From: Actinomycetes bacterium
Lineage (GTDB): Bacteria > Actinomycetota > Acidimicrobiia > Acidimicrobiales > Acidimicrobiaceae
Length of the DNA stretch: 12,958 nt
Direction: 5' to 3'
Assembly: GCA_021823045.1 (NCBI GenBank)
Contig: JAKAPB010000013.1
Span: forward strand, 1-12,958
A program made the translations under genes and the position numbers. The notes beneath the pieces are model-generated. The model was given only the letters and a program-made list of their open reading frames with translations. It made no database searches and was not told where the DNA came from. Shown here in pieces: positions 1-8,318 of this stretch; the first letter of the stretch is position 1, and each line of letters opens with the position of its first letter.

Positions 1-973
1 TCGCACTCACGGCGTTTAGCTCCTCGATTAGCCTCGGGAGGATCTTGTGGAGGTCGCCAACGACCGCGTAATCGGCCAAAGACATAATCGGCGCATCCCT
101 ATCCTGGTTAATGGCAAGGATCCACTTGGCAGATCGGCAACCTGCCATGTGCTGTATCGCACCGCTGATTCCGCAGGCGATGTATAGCTCTGGCGCAATC
201 TTCGTTCCTGTCTGTCCAATCTGATCCTTGTGTGGCCTCCAGCCGAGACCGGTGACAACTCTCGAGACGCCGACTGCGGCTCCGAGAATTCCGGCGAGTT
301 CGTCAAGAACCTTAAATCCTTCAGGACTTCCGACCCCCCTACCGCCACCGATCACTATGCGTGAATCTGATAGTGACACACCGTCTCCAACGGGCAGCAG
401 CACCTCGGTAACCGCATCGCGCAACTCAGCTTCGCCAACTTCGAACGACAGTTGTAAAAGCTTAACTTCGGTCTCCTTGGACCCCGAGGGAGCTGCCACA
501 TCGGACTGAGCCACCGAGAAAACCGCTACCGACTCATCGGAAACGAAGGCATCCTCAATTATGCTTCCAGCCCAACGAAGTCTAGAAACCTGGTAGCCAG
601 CGGCCACCGTAACGTTGAGGCAGTTAGCCAAGAATGGGGCTTCGAGCTTTGCAGAAGCCCTCGCCAAGACCTCGGTTGACCTATCAGTCGAACCTCCAAG
701 AATGATCTTCGCTCCCGATTCATCCCCGGCGGCAATTACAGCCTTCGCCCAGCCAGCTGGGGCAAAAGGCGTCAACTTCGAGTCTGACGCCAAATACAGC
801 GAGGAGACACCGAAACTGCCAAGCTCCTTGAGCACCGAGTCTGAGGCCTCGCCTATCGCTACACACGCCAACGAAAAACCGGTTTCACCAGCGAGCTTTG
901 CGCCAAGTGAAACTGCCGATAGCGAAGCGTCAACCACCTTGTCCTCGGATATCTCCACTAGACATAGGATCAT
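1..973 (-). CDS. etfA: Electron transfer flavoprotein alpha subunit, 3' end cut by window edge
   Basis: This is the FAD-carrying subunit of the ETF heterodimer, which takes electrons from flavoprotein dehydrogenases and passes them to ETF-quinone oxidoreductase. The reading frame starts at the ATG at 973-971 and stays open for 324 codons to the left edge. EtfA proteins are usually about 310-335 residues, so only the last few residues and the stop are missing. The C-terminal FAD domain is clear: a GGGRG segment near residue 207, GVSR, then DQIGQTG at about residues 250-256, followed by LYIACGISGAIQH and AINQDRDAPI. The start codon overlaps the etfB stop (ATGA, 970-973), typical of translational coupling. 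Its place directly after a dimethylglycine/sarcosine-type dehydrogenase and etfB suggests a dedicated ETF for that enzyme. The family call is very secure; the dedicated partner is inferred. Confidence 0.96.
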   Translation of the reverse strand, partial: MILCLVEISEDKVVDASLSAVSLGAKLAGETGFSLACVAIGEASDSVLKELGSFGVSSLYLASDSKLTPFAPAGWAKAVIAAGDESGAKIILGGSTDRSTEVLARASAKLEAPFLANCLNVTVAAGYQVSRLRWAGSIIEDAFVSDESVAVFSVAQSDVAAPSGSKETEVKLLQLSFEVGEAELRDAVTEVLLPVGDGVSLSDSRIVIGGGRGVGSPEGFKVLDELAGILGAAVGVSRVVTGLGWRPHKDQIGQTGTKIAPELYIACGISGAIQHMAGCRSAKWILAINQDRDAPIMSLADYAVVGDLHKILPRLIEELNAVSA

Positions 974-1740
974 CTCGCCACCACCCCCAGCTCCTTTAGC
1001 ACTTCGACTATCTTTCCAACCGCGTCCGGTCCCTCTCCCAACAAGACCCCCCCAGTGCGATCCTCCACCGGAAGGCGAAGTTGCACCATCTTGGTCGGAT
1101 CGCCCTTTTCTTGGGGACTTTCCTTCTTGATCGGCTTACTCTTGGCCTTCAACCGTCCGGGAAGCGAAGGATAGCGGGGTAAGTTAAGCCCCTCTTTCAC
1201 CGTCAGCACGGCTGGCAGGGAGACCCTCGTCAACTCAATGGTCGAACCGCTCTCCCGTCGGGCTACCAACTCACCATCTAATACTTCGATCCCCTTTACC
1301 CCGGTTACCAGGGGAAGGTCGAGCGCGTTGGCAACTCTAATTCCAACCTGGAAATCTCCACTATCTGGCGCTTCGTTGCCAAAGAGAATCAGGTCGGGAG
1401 GGTCTCCGTTGGAGCGCATCTCTTCAACGACCTTCACAATAGCCAAAGCCGTCGAGATTGGACCCCATTCGGCTCCGCTATTGTCCAAGAGAATCGCGTC
1501 TGCGACTCCTAAAGACATTGCGAACTGCAACTGCTCGACCGAATCAGGGTGTCCAAGGGTTAGGACCGTGGCCGAACCGCCGAACTTCTCGACGAGTCGG
1601 ACGGCCTCCTCGACGGCACACTCCTCGTGCGGCCCAATCGTAAAGCCCAGGAACTTCGTATCAATCGCTAGCTTGTCTTCGGTCAGCGTCAGTTTGCCGC
1701 CAGCCTGAGGAACTCGCTTTATACAGACCAATATGCGCAT
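970..1740 (-). CDS. etfB: Electron transfer flavoprotein beta subunit
   Basis: This is the AMP-binding partner of EtfA, 256 residues, the normal family length. The N-terminus (MRILVCIKRVP) is typical. The ETF-beta signature is visible at residues 181-200 (VKEGLNLPRYPSLPGRLKAK), and the nucleotide-binding segment around residues 121-145 (GNEAPDSGDFQVG followed by ALDLPLVTG) fits the family. The gene starts four bases after the TAG of the upstream dehydrogenase, with an AGGT-containing Shine-Dalgarno inside the end of that gene, and its TGA overlaps the etfA ATG. The three genes therefore form a compact operon. Electrons from N-methyl oxidation in the preceding enzyme are expected to be the input. 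Family assignment is secure; substrate specificity of the upstream dehydrogenase is less so. Confidence 0.96.
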   Translation of the reverse strand: MRILVCIKRVPQAGGKLTLTEDKLAIDTKFLGFTIGPHEECAVEEAVRLVEKFGGSATVLTLGHPDSVEQLQFAMSLGVADAILLDNSGAEWGPISTALAIVKVVEEMRSNGDPPDLILFGNEAPDSGDFQVGIRVANALDLPLVTGVKGIEVLDGELVARRESGSTIELTRVSLPAVLTVKEGLNLPRYPSLPGRLKAKSKPIKKESPQEKGDPTKMVQLRLPVEDRTGGVLLGEGPDAVGKIVEVLKELGVVAR

Positions 1741-1744
1741 CGAC

Positions 1745-4273
1745 CTAGCCCTTTAGCCGCTCGTTGGTCGGATCGAAGATCGAACCATTGCCTGCCACTG
1801 CGACGGTAGCTGGGTAGAGGTGACCCATGCACTGCACTGCGAACGCATTTCCCTCGACCGCTAGTTCATATGGGAGATAACCAAGACCAAGGTGCGATCC
1901 GACGGATGGTCCAGAACCAGCACTAGTCAGATAGGAGGGTCGCCCTTTGGAGTCGGAGATCCTCTCTCCGTCAGTGGTCAAAATCACCTCGTTGCCGAGT
2001 GGGAATCGCCTCGGATCTCCGGCGGCTCCGTCCAAAGCCTCAGCTCCGATGGTGAAGGTACAAAGCAATGCGACCGGATTCTTGGTCCGATGCGACAAGT
2101 GCGCGCGCTTGCCGACGAAGTCTTCCTTCTTGACCGTCTTCCTGCTCATCCCGGTCTCGAGGAGGTTGTACTCGGGGGTCAGCTCGTTACCGTAGGCCCG
2201 GTAGCCCTTCTCTATCCTCGCTGTGGTGCCGTAGACCCCGATACCAACCGGCACCAAGCCAAATTCAGACCCAGCCTCGAATAAGAGATCCCAGACATGT
2301 GCGCCTTGGTCCGAAGTAACATAAAGCTCCCAACCAAGCTCGCCGACGTAGGAGATCCTGGAGGCGAGTACCTCGGTATTGCCGATGGTAATGTTCTTGC
2401 AGGTTCCGTAGCGAAACCCAGCACCACTCACATCGTCGGTCGTCAGCTTTGCCATCAGATCTCTAGCTTTTGGACCCCATACACCCATCGTCGTGAGTGC
2501 CGCAGTTGCATCATAGAGAACCGCGGAGCCATCTTCTGGCAGGTGATCTGTGAACCACTTCTTGTCCATCAACCCCACTCCACCACCGGTTACGATGCGG
2601 AAATGCTCGGTTCCCAGTCTCATGATCGTCAGGTCGGCCTTAAAACAGCCCTCTTCGTCGAGTATCGGAGTGTAGACAACCCTTCCAACCGCGACGTTCA
2701 TCTGAGCTACCGCCATATGCTGCAAGTACGAGAGCGCACCCGCACCAATCACGTCGAATATTGCGAAGGACGAGAGGTCAACGAGACCTACGCTTTCTCT
2801 CATTGCTAGGTGCTCAGCGTCGATAATCGGCGACCACCAACGCGAATCCCATTCACTGGTCCTCTCGGCGATCGAGCCCTTGTACTTCTCCAACAAAGCG
2901 GCATTCGACTCATACCACTGTGGTCTCTCCCATCCAGCTGCTTCGAAGTAGACCGCTCCGAGGGCCGAGGTCCTCTGGTGCATCGGAGAGAGCCGCACAT
3001 TTCTGCTCGAAGCGTACTGCTCGGCTGGGTGAACTATTCCATATGTCTTGTTGAAGAGTTCCTCTGCCCTCAACTTAACGTGGAGCTTGGACTTCTGGTG
3101 TGGATAGAAACGAGCTATATCGGTCTCGTGGATATCGATCTCGCTTTGCCCGATCGTCATCCACTCGGCCACCGCCCTGGCAATTCCGGGGGCCTCTTTA
3201 ATCCAGCTCGCCGCTACCGACCAGAGACCCTTGACTTCTGGGGTCTCACCTAGCACTGGATGACCGTCAGGAGTGAGGGAGATCAGCCCATTTATCGCGT
3301 GGCGTACCCCTGCCTTCTCATCCCCCAATAGCTCCGGCATCAACTGAAGTGCATCTTGGAGCTGAGGATCGAAGTCCTCTTGGGTAAAGGGGAGTTCGGT
3401 CGGCGAGAAGGCCGACTCTTCGATCGATGGGATCTCCTCAGGCTGCAATGTGATCGGCCGGTGGGCGTAGGACCCAACCTCGATGTCTCCGCCGTGCTGT
3501 CTTTCGTACATCCCGGTATCCATGTCACGCACGATGGGATAGGTAATCTCGCCTACGGTATCTGCAAACAGCGCAATTGGTCCGACGCTGATCATCTGGT
3601 GGACGGTTGGAATGAGCGGGATATTTGCTCCTGCCATCTTCGCAATCTTCGGGCTCCACACGCCACAGCAAATTGCAACTTTGTCGGCGAAGATCTCCTG
3701 ACCATCCAGGGTGACGACCGACTTGACTGCACCGTTCTCTACTTTGATATCGCCGACCTCGGTGCCGCCGACTACGGTTAAAGCTCCGAGTCGCTGTGCC
3801 TCTTCACGCATCAGAGTTCCGGCACGCAACGAGTCCACGACGCCTACGGACGGGAAGTAGACTCCTCCGATGATCACCGACTCATCGATGTAAGGAACAA
3901 GTTTCTTTATATCTTCTGGGGTAACTCGTTGCGCTTCCTCACCCCACGCTAGGGCGGATACCATCCTGCGCTCAAGCTCTTGCATCCGCTCCTGAGTCCG
4001 AGCGACCTCTAGGCCACCGCTTTGGGTAAAGACTCCGAGTTCTTTGTATTGCCTAACGCTGTCCTGGGTTAGCCGAGTCATCATCTTCGAATGCTCGATC
4101 GGATAGATGAAGTTAGAAGCGTGTCCCGTAGATCCACCTGGATTAGGAAGTGGCCCCTTGTCAATCAACACAATCCGCTGGACACCTAGCTTCGCCAAGT
4201 GATACGCGAAACTATTTCCAACGATTCCCGCACCGATGATAACGACATCGGCCCTCTCAGGTAGTCCGCTCAT
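1745..4273 (-). CDS. FAD-dependent dimethylglycine/sarcosine dehydrogenase with GcvT-type folate domain
   Basis: This 842-residue enzyme has the two-part architecture of dimethylglycine and sarcosine dehydrogenases. The N-terminal FAD oxidoreductase has the Rossmann motif GAGIVG at residues 14-19 and an acidic residue D38 ending the second strand. GSTGHA at 47-52 includes H51, which lines up with the histidine that covalently holds FAD in mammalian DMGDH (GSTWHA). A linker domain with AAGWERPQWY (445-454) precedes a GcvT/aminomethyltransferase domain from about 475 to 830, with YVGELGWELYV (642-652) and YRAYGNELTP (691-700). Family chemistry is oxidative removal of an N-methyl group, passed to THF as 5,10-methylene-THF, with electrons going to ETF. 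The adjoining etfBA genes support this. Dimethylglycine versus sarcosine cannot be decided from sequence. The ATG is preceded by GAGAGGGG 11 bases upstream; the stop is TAG. Confidence 0.88.
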   Translation of the reverse strand: MSGLPERADVVIIGAGIVGNSFAYHLAKLGVQRIVLIDKGPLPNPGGSTGHASNFIYPIEHSKMMTRLTQDSVRQYKELGVFTQSGGLEVARTQERMQELERRMVSALAWGEEAQRVTPEDIKKLVPYIDESVIIGGVYFPSVGVVDSLRAGTLMREEAQRLGALTVVGGTEVGDIKVENGAVKSVVTLDGQEIFADKVAICCGVWSPKIAKMAGANIPLIPTVHQMISVGPIALFADTVGEITYPIVRDMDTGMYERQHGGDIEVGSYAHRPITLQPEEIPSIEESAFSPTELPFTQEDFDPQLQDALQLMPELLGDEKAGVRHAINGLISLTPDGHPVLGETPEVKGLWSVAASWIKEAPGIARAVAEWMTIGQSEIDIHETDIARFYPHQKSKLHVKLRAEELFNKTYGIVHPAEQYASSRNVRLSPMHQRTSALGAVYFEAAGWERPQWYESNAALLEKYKGSIAERTSEWDSRWWSPIIDAEHLAMRESVGLVDLSSFAIFDVIGAGALSYLQHMAVAQMNVAVGRVVYTPILDEEGCFKADLTIMRLGTEHFRIVTGGGVGLMDKKWFTDHLPEDGSAVLYDATAALTTMGVWGPKARDLMAKLTTDDVSGAGFRYGTCKNITIGNTEVLASRISYVGELGWELYVTSDQGAHVWDLLFEAGSEFGLVPVGIGVYGTTARIEKGYRAYGNELTPEYNLLETGMSRKTVKKEDFVGKRAHLSHRTKNPVALLCTFTIGAEALDGAAGDPRRFPLGNEVILTTDGERISDSKGRPSYLTSAGSGPSVGSHLGLGYLPYELAVEGNAFAVQCMGHLYPATVAVAGNGSIFDPTNERLKG

Positions 4274-4298
4274 TTAGATCGTTACCCCTCTCTTACCT

Positions 4299-4322
4299 AT
4301 CTGATCTGCCACTAATATATCA
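4299..4322 (-). promoter_or_regulatory. Extended -10 promoter block of the dehydrogenase operon
   Basis: Read on the minus strand, the block is TGATATATTAG, then TGGC, then AGATCAGAT. TATATT (4319-4314) preceded by TGA forms an extended -10 element, and no good -35 is visible at the usual distance. A transcript would start near 4307, giving a leader of roughly 35 bases. The same block, with 19 of 24 positions identical and equal spacing, occurs upstream of fhs (8319-8342). That makes a shared promoter/operator more likely than chance. Start sites are inferred. Confidence 0.55.
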
Positions 4323-4329
4323 CTCTTCA

Positions 4330-4344
4330 GCACAGGATCTGTGC
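4330..4344. promoter_or_regulatory. 15-bp palindrome, candidate operator
   Basis: GCACAG, a three-base centre GAT, and CTGTGC form a perfect 6+6 inverted repeat. It sits just upstream of the -10 element of the dehydrogenase operon, where the -35 would normally be. That position suits an activator or repressor site. It is not followed by a U-run, so a terminator is unlikely. No regulator gene is in the window. Confidence 0.4.
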
Positions 4345-4606
4345 CTTAATTCACACAAAAAAATAACTATTGAAAAAATGATTGATAATCGTTCAGCTAG
4401 TCGATTCCCGTCGCCGAGGCTCGGTCTAAAATCGACCTCGCTCCTCTTAACGGAAACCTTCCCAATCAAACCCTTACTTGCCCTTTATGGGTTAACTCGC
4501 AACGAAACGTTAAATCTCCCCTCCGGGCCAGAGCAGCCATGAGCTTGCAATTAACTCCGTTTATCCGAGCACTGGCATTCCGATACGGTTGATCCGAAGC
4601 ATCCTC

Positions 4607-6259
4607 TCATGACTGTCCATGCTGATAAAACGGAACTTTGATCGGCGACAATGGAGTGTTACCCAATATCAGGTCCGCAGCCTTCTCAGCGATCATCATT
4701 ACCGGGGCATAGATATTTCCGTTGGTCACGAAAGGCATCACCGAGGCGTCGGCGACGCGGAGCCCCTCGATCCCGTGGACCTTCATCGTCTCTGGATCAA
4801 CAACTGCCATCTCATCCACACCCATCTTGGCGGTGCAAGACGGATGCAATGCGGTCTCCGCATCCTTTCGAACCCAGTTCAGGATCTCCTCATCGGTCTC
4901 GACTGAAGGGCCAGGCGACAATTCGCCATCGTCGAAGCTCGCGAAGGCTGGCTGTGCAAGGACCTCGCGAGCCGTACGGATTGCTTCGACCCACTCCCTG
5001 CGATCCTGATCCGTGGATAGGTAATTAAAACGGAGTGCGGGATGAAGAGTCGGGTCCTTAGACTTGACCATCACCGAGCCACGAGCGTCCGAGTTCATTG
5101 GGCCGATATGCACTTGATATCCATGACCCTTAGATGGCGCAGAACCGTCGTAGCGGATGGCAATGGGCAAAAAGTGAAACATCAGGTTCGGGTAGGAGAC
5201 GTCTTCGTTCGACCGGGCAAATCCCCCCGCTTCGAAGTGGTTAGTTGCCCCAGGTCCGCTCCGCATAAACAGCCACTGAAATCCGACCCAGGGCCTATTT
5301 CGCCACAATTGGGCGGGTGCGACAGAAACCGGAAGCTTGCACGAGTGCTGAATGTAGACCTCAAGATGGTCCTGTAGGTTCTGCCCCACACCAGCCAGGT
5401 CTTCGACCACGCCTATACCCAACGACTTCAGGTGCGAAGCGGGGCCTACTCCGGAGAGTTGGAGGAGTTGTGGCGTGTTGATCGCTCCACCCGAGAGAAT
5501 TACCTCTTTAGATCTAGCTATCTGCACAGGGCCCTTCCCGACCCTATATTCAACTCCAACGGCCCTGGTTCCTTCGAAAATAACACGATTTACAAAGGCT
5601 CGGGTCTCGACTTTAAGATTCGGCCTGCCCATCACGGGGTGGAGGTAGGCACGCGCTGCGCTCAAACGTCTTCCGCGGGAAATATTTCGGTCAAATGGAG
5701 CGAAACCCTCCTGGCGGTACCCGTTGACATCCTTGGTCAACTGGTAGCCCGCCTGCTGAACGGCTTCAAAAAATGCACCAAATAGAGGGCTCGTGGCTGG
5801 TCCCCTCTCGAGAATTAGTGGACCATATCCACCCCGATATTCGTCAGCTCCGGCTCGACAAGTCTCCATCTTCTTGAAATAAGGCAAACAGTGTGCGTAG
5901 TCCCAGCCCTCCAGGCCTGGTTCTTTCGACCACTTCTCGTAATCCATCGGGTTCCCCCGCTGAAATATCATGCCATTAATGCTTGATGACCCGCCGAGAA
6001 CCTTGCCTCGAGCATGATAGACCTTCCTGCCATTCAGCTCAGGCTCGGGCTCGGACTCGTAGCGCCAATCATAAAACTTGCTGCCAATAGGAAATGCCAG
6101 GGCCGCTGGCATATGTATAAAGACGTCCCACGAAAAGTCCATCCGTCCCGCTTCGAGGACCAATACCTGATTAGACTTTTCCGAACTAAGCCGATTCCCA
6201 AGGACGCTCCCGGCAGAACCACCTCCGACGACAATGAAATCGTAGGTTGAAGTACTCAA
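4607..6259 (-). CDS. betA: Choline dehydrogenase (BetA-type GMC oxidoreductase)
   Basis: This 550-residue flavoprotein oxidises choline to betaine aldehyde and, in this family, often on to betaine; BetA is usually membrane-associated and feeds the respiratory chain. Visible features are the FAD motif GGGSAG (12-17) with E36 ending the second strand, GMC signature 1 around 84-107 ([15 protein letters not shown]), and GMC signature 2 around 257-272 ([16 protein letters not shown]). The C-terminal catalytic region is HPSCTAKMG, with probable catalytic H472 and N515 in TNGN. Stretches such as PAALAFP, ESEPEP and EPGLEGW closely resemble E. coli BetA, which makes choline more likely than a generic alcohol. 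The start is a TTG, supported by a strong Shine-Dalgarno (AGGAGGT, 6264-6270) four bases upstream. The gene sits 333 bases before the dimethylglycine-type dehydrogenase. Confidence 0.88.
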   Translation of the reverse strand: MSTSTYDFIVVGGGSAGSVLGNRLSSEKSNQVLVLEAGRMDFSWDVFIHMPAALAFPIGSKFYDWRYESEPEPELNGRKVYHARGKVLGGSSSINGMIFQRGNPMDYEKWSKEPGLEGWDYAHCLPYFKKMETCRAGADEYRGGYGPLILERGPATSPLFGAFFEAVQQAGYQLTKDVNGYRQEGFAPFDRNISRGRRLSAARAYLHPVMGRPNLKVETRAFVNRVIFEGTRAVGVEYRVGKGPVQIARSKEVILSGGAINTPQLLQLSGVGPASHLKSLGIGVVEDLAGVGQNLQDHLEVYIQHSCKLPVSVAPAQLWRNRPWVGFQWLFMRSGPGATNHFEAGGFARSNEDVSYPNLMFHFLPIAIRYDGSAPSKGHGYQVHIGPMNSDARGSVMVKSKDPTLHPALRFNYLSTDQDRREWVEAIRTAREVLAQPAFASFDDGELSPGPSVETDEEILNWVRKDAETALHPSCTAKMGVDEMAVVDPETMKVHGIEGLRVADASVMPFVTNGNIYAPVMMIAEKAADLILGNTPLSPIKVPFYQHGQS

Positions 6260-6263
6260 CTAA

Positions 6264-6270
6264 ACCTCCT
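6264..6270 (-). promoter_or_regulatory. Strong Shine-Dalgarno deciding a TTG start for betA
   Basis: On the minus strand AGGAGGT lies four bases before the TTG at 6259-6257. No ATG or GTG gives a better-placed start before the conserved FAD-binding strand ([13 protein letters not shown]). The TTG is therefore the most likely initiator. Confidence 0.75.
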
Positions 6271-6390
6271 CGCTAATAGCCCACCGACTACTAAACCGAT
6301 GAACCAAAGGAACATGGCCCTCACTCGGAGAACCTAGAGCCTATGGATTTGATCTGGCATCTGTTAGCTACCACCAATGGGTGAAATTTC

Positions 6391-6423
6391 AAAACTAAAA
6401 GCAGAGGTTCTGTCTTACTCTGC
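6391..6423 (-). terminator. Probable intrinsic terminator downstream of fhs
   Basis: On the minus strand GCAGAG (6423-6418) and CTCTGC (6406-6401) form a perfect 6-bp stem with an 11-base loop, followed directly by TTTTAGTTTT (6400-6391). It lies about 90 bases past the fhs stop and upstream of betA. It would separate the two genes into different transcripts, at least partly. The stem is short, so efficiency is uncertain. Confidence 0.6.
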
Positions 6424-6432
6424 CGACGGCCT

Positions 6433-6470
6433 GCGAGGCTGGTAGCCCAAGGGAGAACTACCATCCTCGC
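6433..6470 (-). other. Long hairpin in the fhs-betA intergenic region
   Basis: Two nested perfect arms, CCTCGC/GCGAGG (outer) and CTACCA/TGGTAG (inner), separated by one mismatch, give a 12-bp stem with a 12-base loop. It lies between the fhs stop and the U-run terminator. It may protect the fhs 3' end or be part of a compound terminator. No known riboswitch pattern was recognised. Confidence 0.5.
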
Positions 6471-6511
6471 AAAGTCGCTCTGGTTGGATTCAAAAACTAC
6501 CGCTTGGCTCC

Positions 6512-8221
6512 CTAAGAGAGTCCGACGATCTCGCCACTTTCGTCGATATCGATTCTTTCGGCTGCGGGATGCCTTGAAAATCCGGGCATGGTCCGCATCT
6601 CACCGGCGATTGCATAGATAAATCCAGCACCTGCCGATGCCCGGACCTCCCTAACTGGTAATCTCCAGCCAGTTGGAGCGCCCTTGAGTGTCGGGTCAGA
6701 GGAGATCGAGAGATGGGTCTTTGCAATACAGAGCGAGAACTCTCCGAATCCGTTTTGCTCCGCCGCGTCGAGTTGCTTATTGGCCAAAGGACTGTAGTCG
6801 ACCCCCTCGGCTCCATAGATCTCCTTAGCGATAACGTCAATCTTCTCTCGAAGTGGGGCCTCGCTAGGATAGAGGACCTTGAAACTGTTGGGCCGATCTG
6901 CGGCTTGCGCTACAGCCTCGGCGAGTTCTACTGCACCCTTTCCACCATCGACGAAATGGGTGCACACCGCAGTGCTGGCACCCATCGACTCAGCTATCTC
7001 TCGAATCGCCTTGTGCTCCGAGGCGTAATCTGATGGAAATGAGTTGATTGCGACGACAGCAGGGACTCCATGCTTGCGCACGTTTTCCAGCTGCTTACGT
7101 AGGTTTTCTCCACCGATTCTCACTTCGTCTGGATTCTCCGCAAGTAGCGCTTCGGGCAGATCCCTACCTGGAACGATCTTATGGTTATTCGAGTGAGCCT
7201 TGAGGGCACGAACGGTGGTGACGACAACCGCGGCGTCTGGAGAAAGTCCGGAAGTGCGGCACTTGATATTAAAGAACCTCTCGGCACCCATATCTGCCCC
7301 GAATCCAGACTCGGTTACCAAGTAGTCGCCGCCGTAGATGCCGATCATGTCTGCCAGTACTGAGGAATTGCCCGTCGCAATATTTCCGAACGGTCCTGCG
7401 TGCACCAAGGCTGGTGTCCCTTCGAGAGTCTGAAGGAGATTCGGCTTAATCGCCTCCTTCATCAAAACGGTCATCGCACCCGCAGCGTGGAGATCTTCGG
7501 CCGTTATCGCCTCACCCTTGTCCGTGTAACCTACGACGATTCGACCGAGCCGTTGGCGCAGATCCTGGAGCGATGTCGTCAACCCCAAAATAGCCATGAC
7601 CTCCGAGGCGGCGGTAATGTCAAAGCCGGTTTGGCGCGGCACTCCATCTTGTTGCGTCCCCAGCCCTACGACGAGGTTCCTTAGCACTCGGTCATTCACG
7701 TCCAAAACCCTGCGCCAGCTCACATTGTGGAGGTCTATACCCAGTTCGTTTCCAAAGTAGACGTGATTGTCGAGCATGGCAGAACAGAGGTTATGGGCGG
7801 CGGTTACCGCGTGACCATCACCAGTTAAATGCAAATTTAGCGATTCGAAGGGAATCACCTGGGAATAGCCGCCCCCGGCGGCCCCACCTTTGATTCCAAA
7901 GGTGGGGCCCATCGAAGCCTGGCGAATTGATATCGTAGCCTTCTTGCCGATATGGCCGAAGGCCTGTCCAAGCCCAACGGTGGTTGTGGTCTTTCCCTCT
8001 CCTAGCGGAGTCGGAGTAATAGCCGTGACGACTACGTACTTGGCCTTTGGACGATCCTTGACCAGATCCAGCGCTTCTAGGCGGATCTTGGCTACATGCG
8101 GGCCATAGAGATCGAGCATCGAGGCGGGAATTCCCATGCCCTCTGCGATCTCCACAATTGGCTTGATGTCGGCTGACCTTGCGATCTCTAAGGCCGTAAG
8201 ACTCCGTTCAGATTTTTCCAT
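6512..8221 (-). CDS. fhs: Formate-tetrahydrofolate ligase
   Basis: This enzyme joins formate to THF using ATP to give 10-formyl-THF, and can run in reverse. With the ATG at 8221 the protein is 569 residues, close to the usual 555-570. Visible motifs are the ATP-binding loop TPTPLGEGKTT (69-79), the family signature QASMGPTFGIKGGAAGGG (101-118), and C-terminal segments IAKTHLSIS and RASAGAGF. A TTG at 8281 would add 20 residues but lies at the foot of a leader hairpin with no ribosome binding site. The ATG follows AAAGGGG, so I chose it. Several stretches (GPTFGIKGGAAGGGYSQVIP, KTHLS, GAGF) read more like the synthetase domain of eukaryotic C1-THF synthase than like clostridial enzymes. Its role here is probably to handle one-carbon units released by N-demethylation. 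The stop is TAG. Confidence 0.95.
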   Translation of the reverse strand: MEKSERSLTALEIARSADIKPIVEIAEGMGIPASMLDLYGPHVAKIRLEALDLVKDRPKAKYVVVTAITPTPLGEGKTTTTVGLGQAFGHIGKKATISIRQASMGPTFGIKGGAAGGGYSQVIPFESLNLHLTGDGHAVTAAHNLCSAMLDNHVYFGNELGIDLHNVSWRRVLDVNDRVLRNLVVGLGTQQDGVPRQTGFDITAASEVMAILGLTTSLQDLRQRLGRIVVGYTDKGEAITAEDLHAAGAMTVLMKEAIKPNLLQTLEGTPALVHAGPFGNIATGNSSVLADMIGIYGGDYLVTESGFGADMGAERFFNIKCRTSGLSPDAAVVVTTVRALKAHSNNHKIVPGRDLPEALLAENPDEVRIGGENLRKQLENVRKHGVPAVVAINSFPSDYASEHKAIREIAESMGASTAVCTHFVDGGKGAVELAEAVAQAADRPNSFKVLYPSEAPLREKIDVIAKEIYGAEGVDYSPLANKQLDAAEQNGFGEFSLCIAKTHLSISSDPTLKGAPTGWRLPVREVRASAGAGFIYAIAGEMRTMPGFSRHPAAERIDIDESGEIVGLS

Positions 8222-8284
8222 ATACCCCCCTTTGTCACCCTGGGCCAACTTCTCAGCCCAAGGCACCAACACTTGCTTCAAATC

Positions 8285-8314
8285 GGTCAGACCGACCCGC
8301 GGTCCCGTCTGACC
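8285..8314 (-). promoter_or_regulatory. Leader hairpin upstream of fhs
   Basis: GGTCAGAC (8285-8292) pairs perfectly with GTCTGACC (8307-8314), and inside it GACC/GGTC adds four more pairs around a CGC loop. It would lie in the 5' leader of fhs if transcription starts near 8327. No U-run follows, so it is not an ordinary terminator. It could be an mRNA-stabilising element or a regulator binding site. Confidence 0.5.
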
Positions 8315-8318
8315 TTAG

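Larger units (their letters stand above)
4274..4606 (-). promoter_or_regulatory. Intergenic region upstream of the dehydrogenase-etfBA operon
   Basis: No gene is supported in these 333 bases. The dehydrogenase-proximal part holds a probable extended -10 promoter (4299-4322) and a 15-base palindrome (4330-4344). Next to it is an A/T-rich stretch with A7 and A6 tracts on the plus strand (about 4357-4379), which could act as an UP element for minus-strand transcription. The palindromic stretch CCGAGGCTCGG lies at about 4414-4424. I see no intrinsic terminator with an adjacent U-run for the preceding choline dehydrogenase gene. The region therefore probably separates two transcription units only partly, or uses factor-dependent termination. 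Confidence 0.5.

Noticed and set aside
615..1130. Plus-strand open frame of 171 codons opposite etfA/etfB
   Set aside because: It is antisense to two clear family members, has low-complexity Pro/Ser-rich composition and no conserved motif.
2297..3253. Plus-strand open frames opposite the dimethylglycine-type dehydrogenase
   Set aside because: They are mirror frames of a long conserved gene, with no recognisable domains.
8222..8281. Extended fhs start at the TTG at 8281 (20 extra residues)
   Set aside because: No ribosome binding site precedes it, it abuts a stable hairpin, and the ATG at 8221 has AAAGGGG upstream and gives the normal family length.
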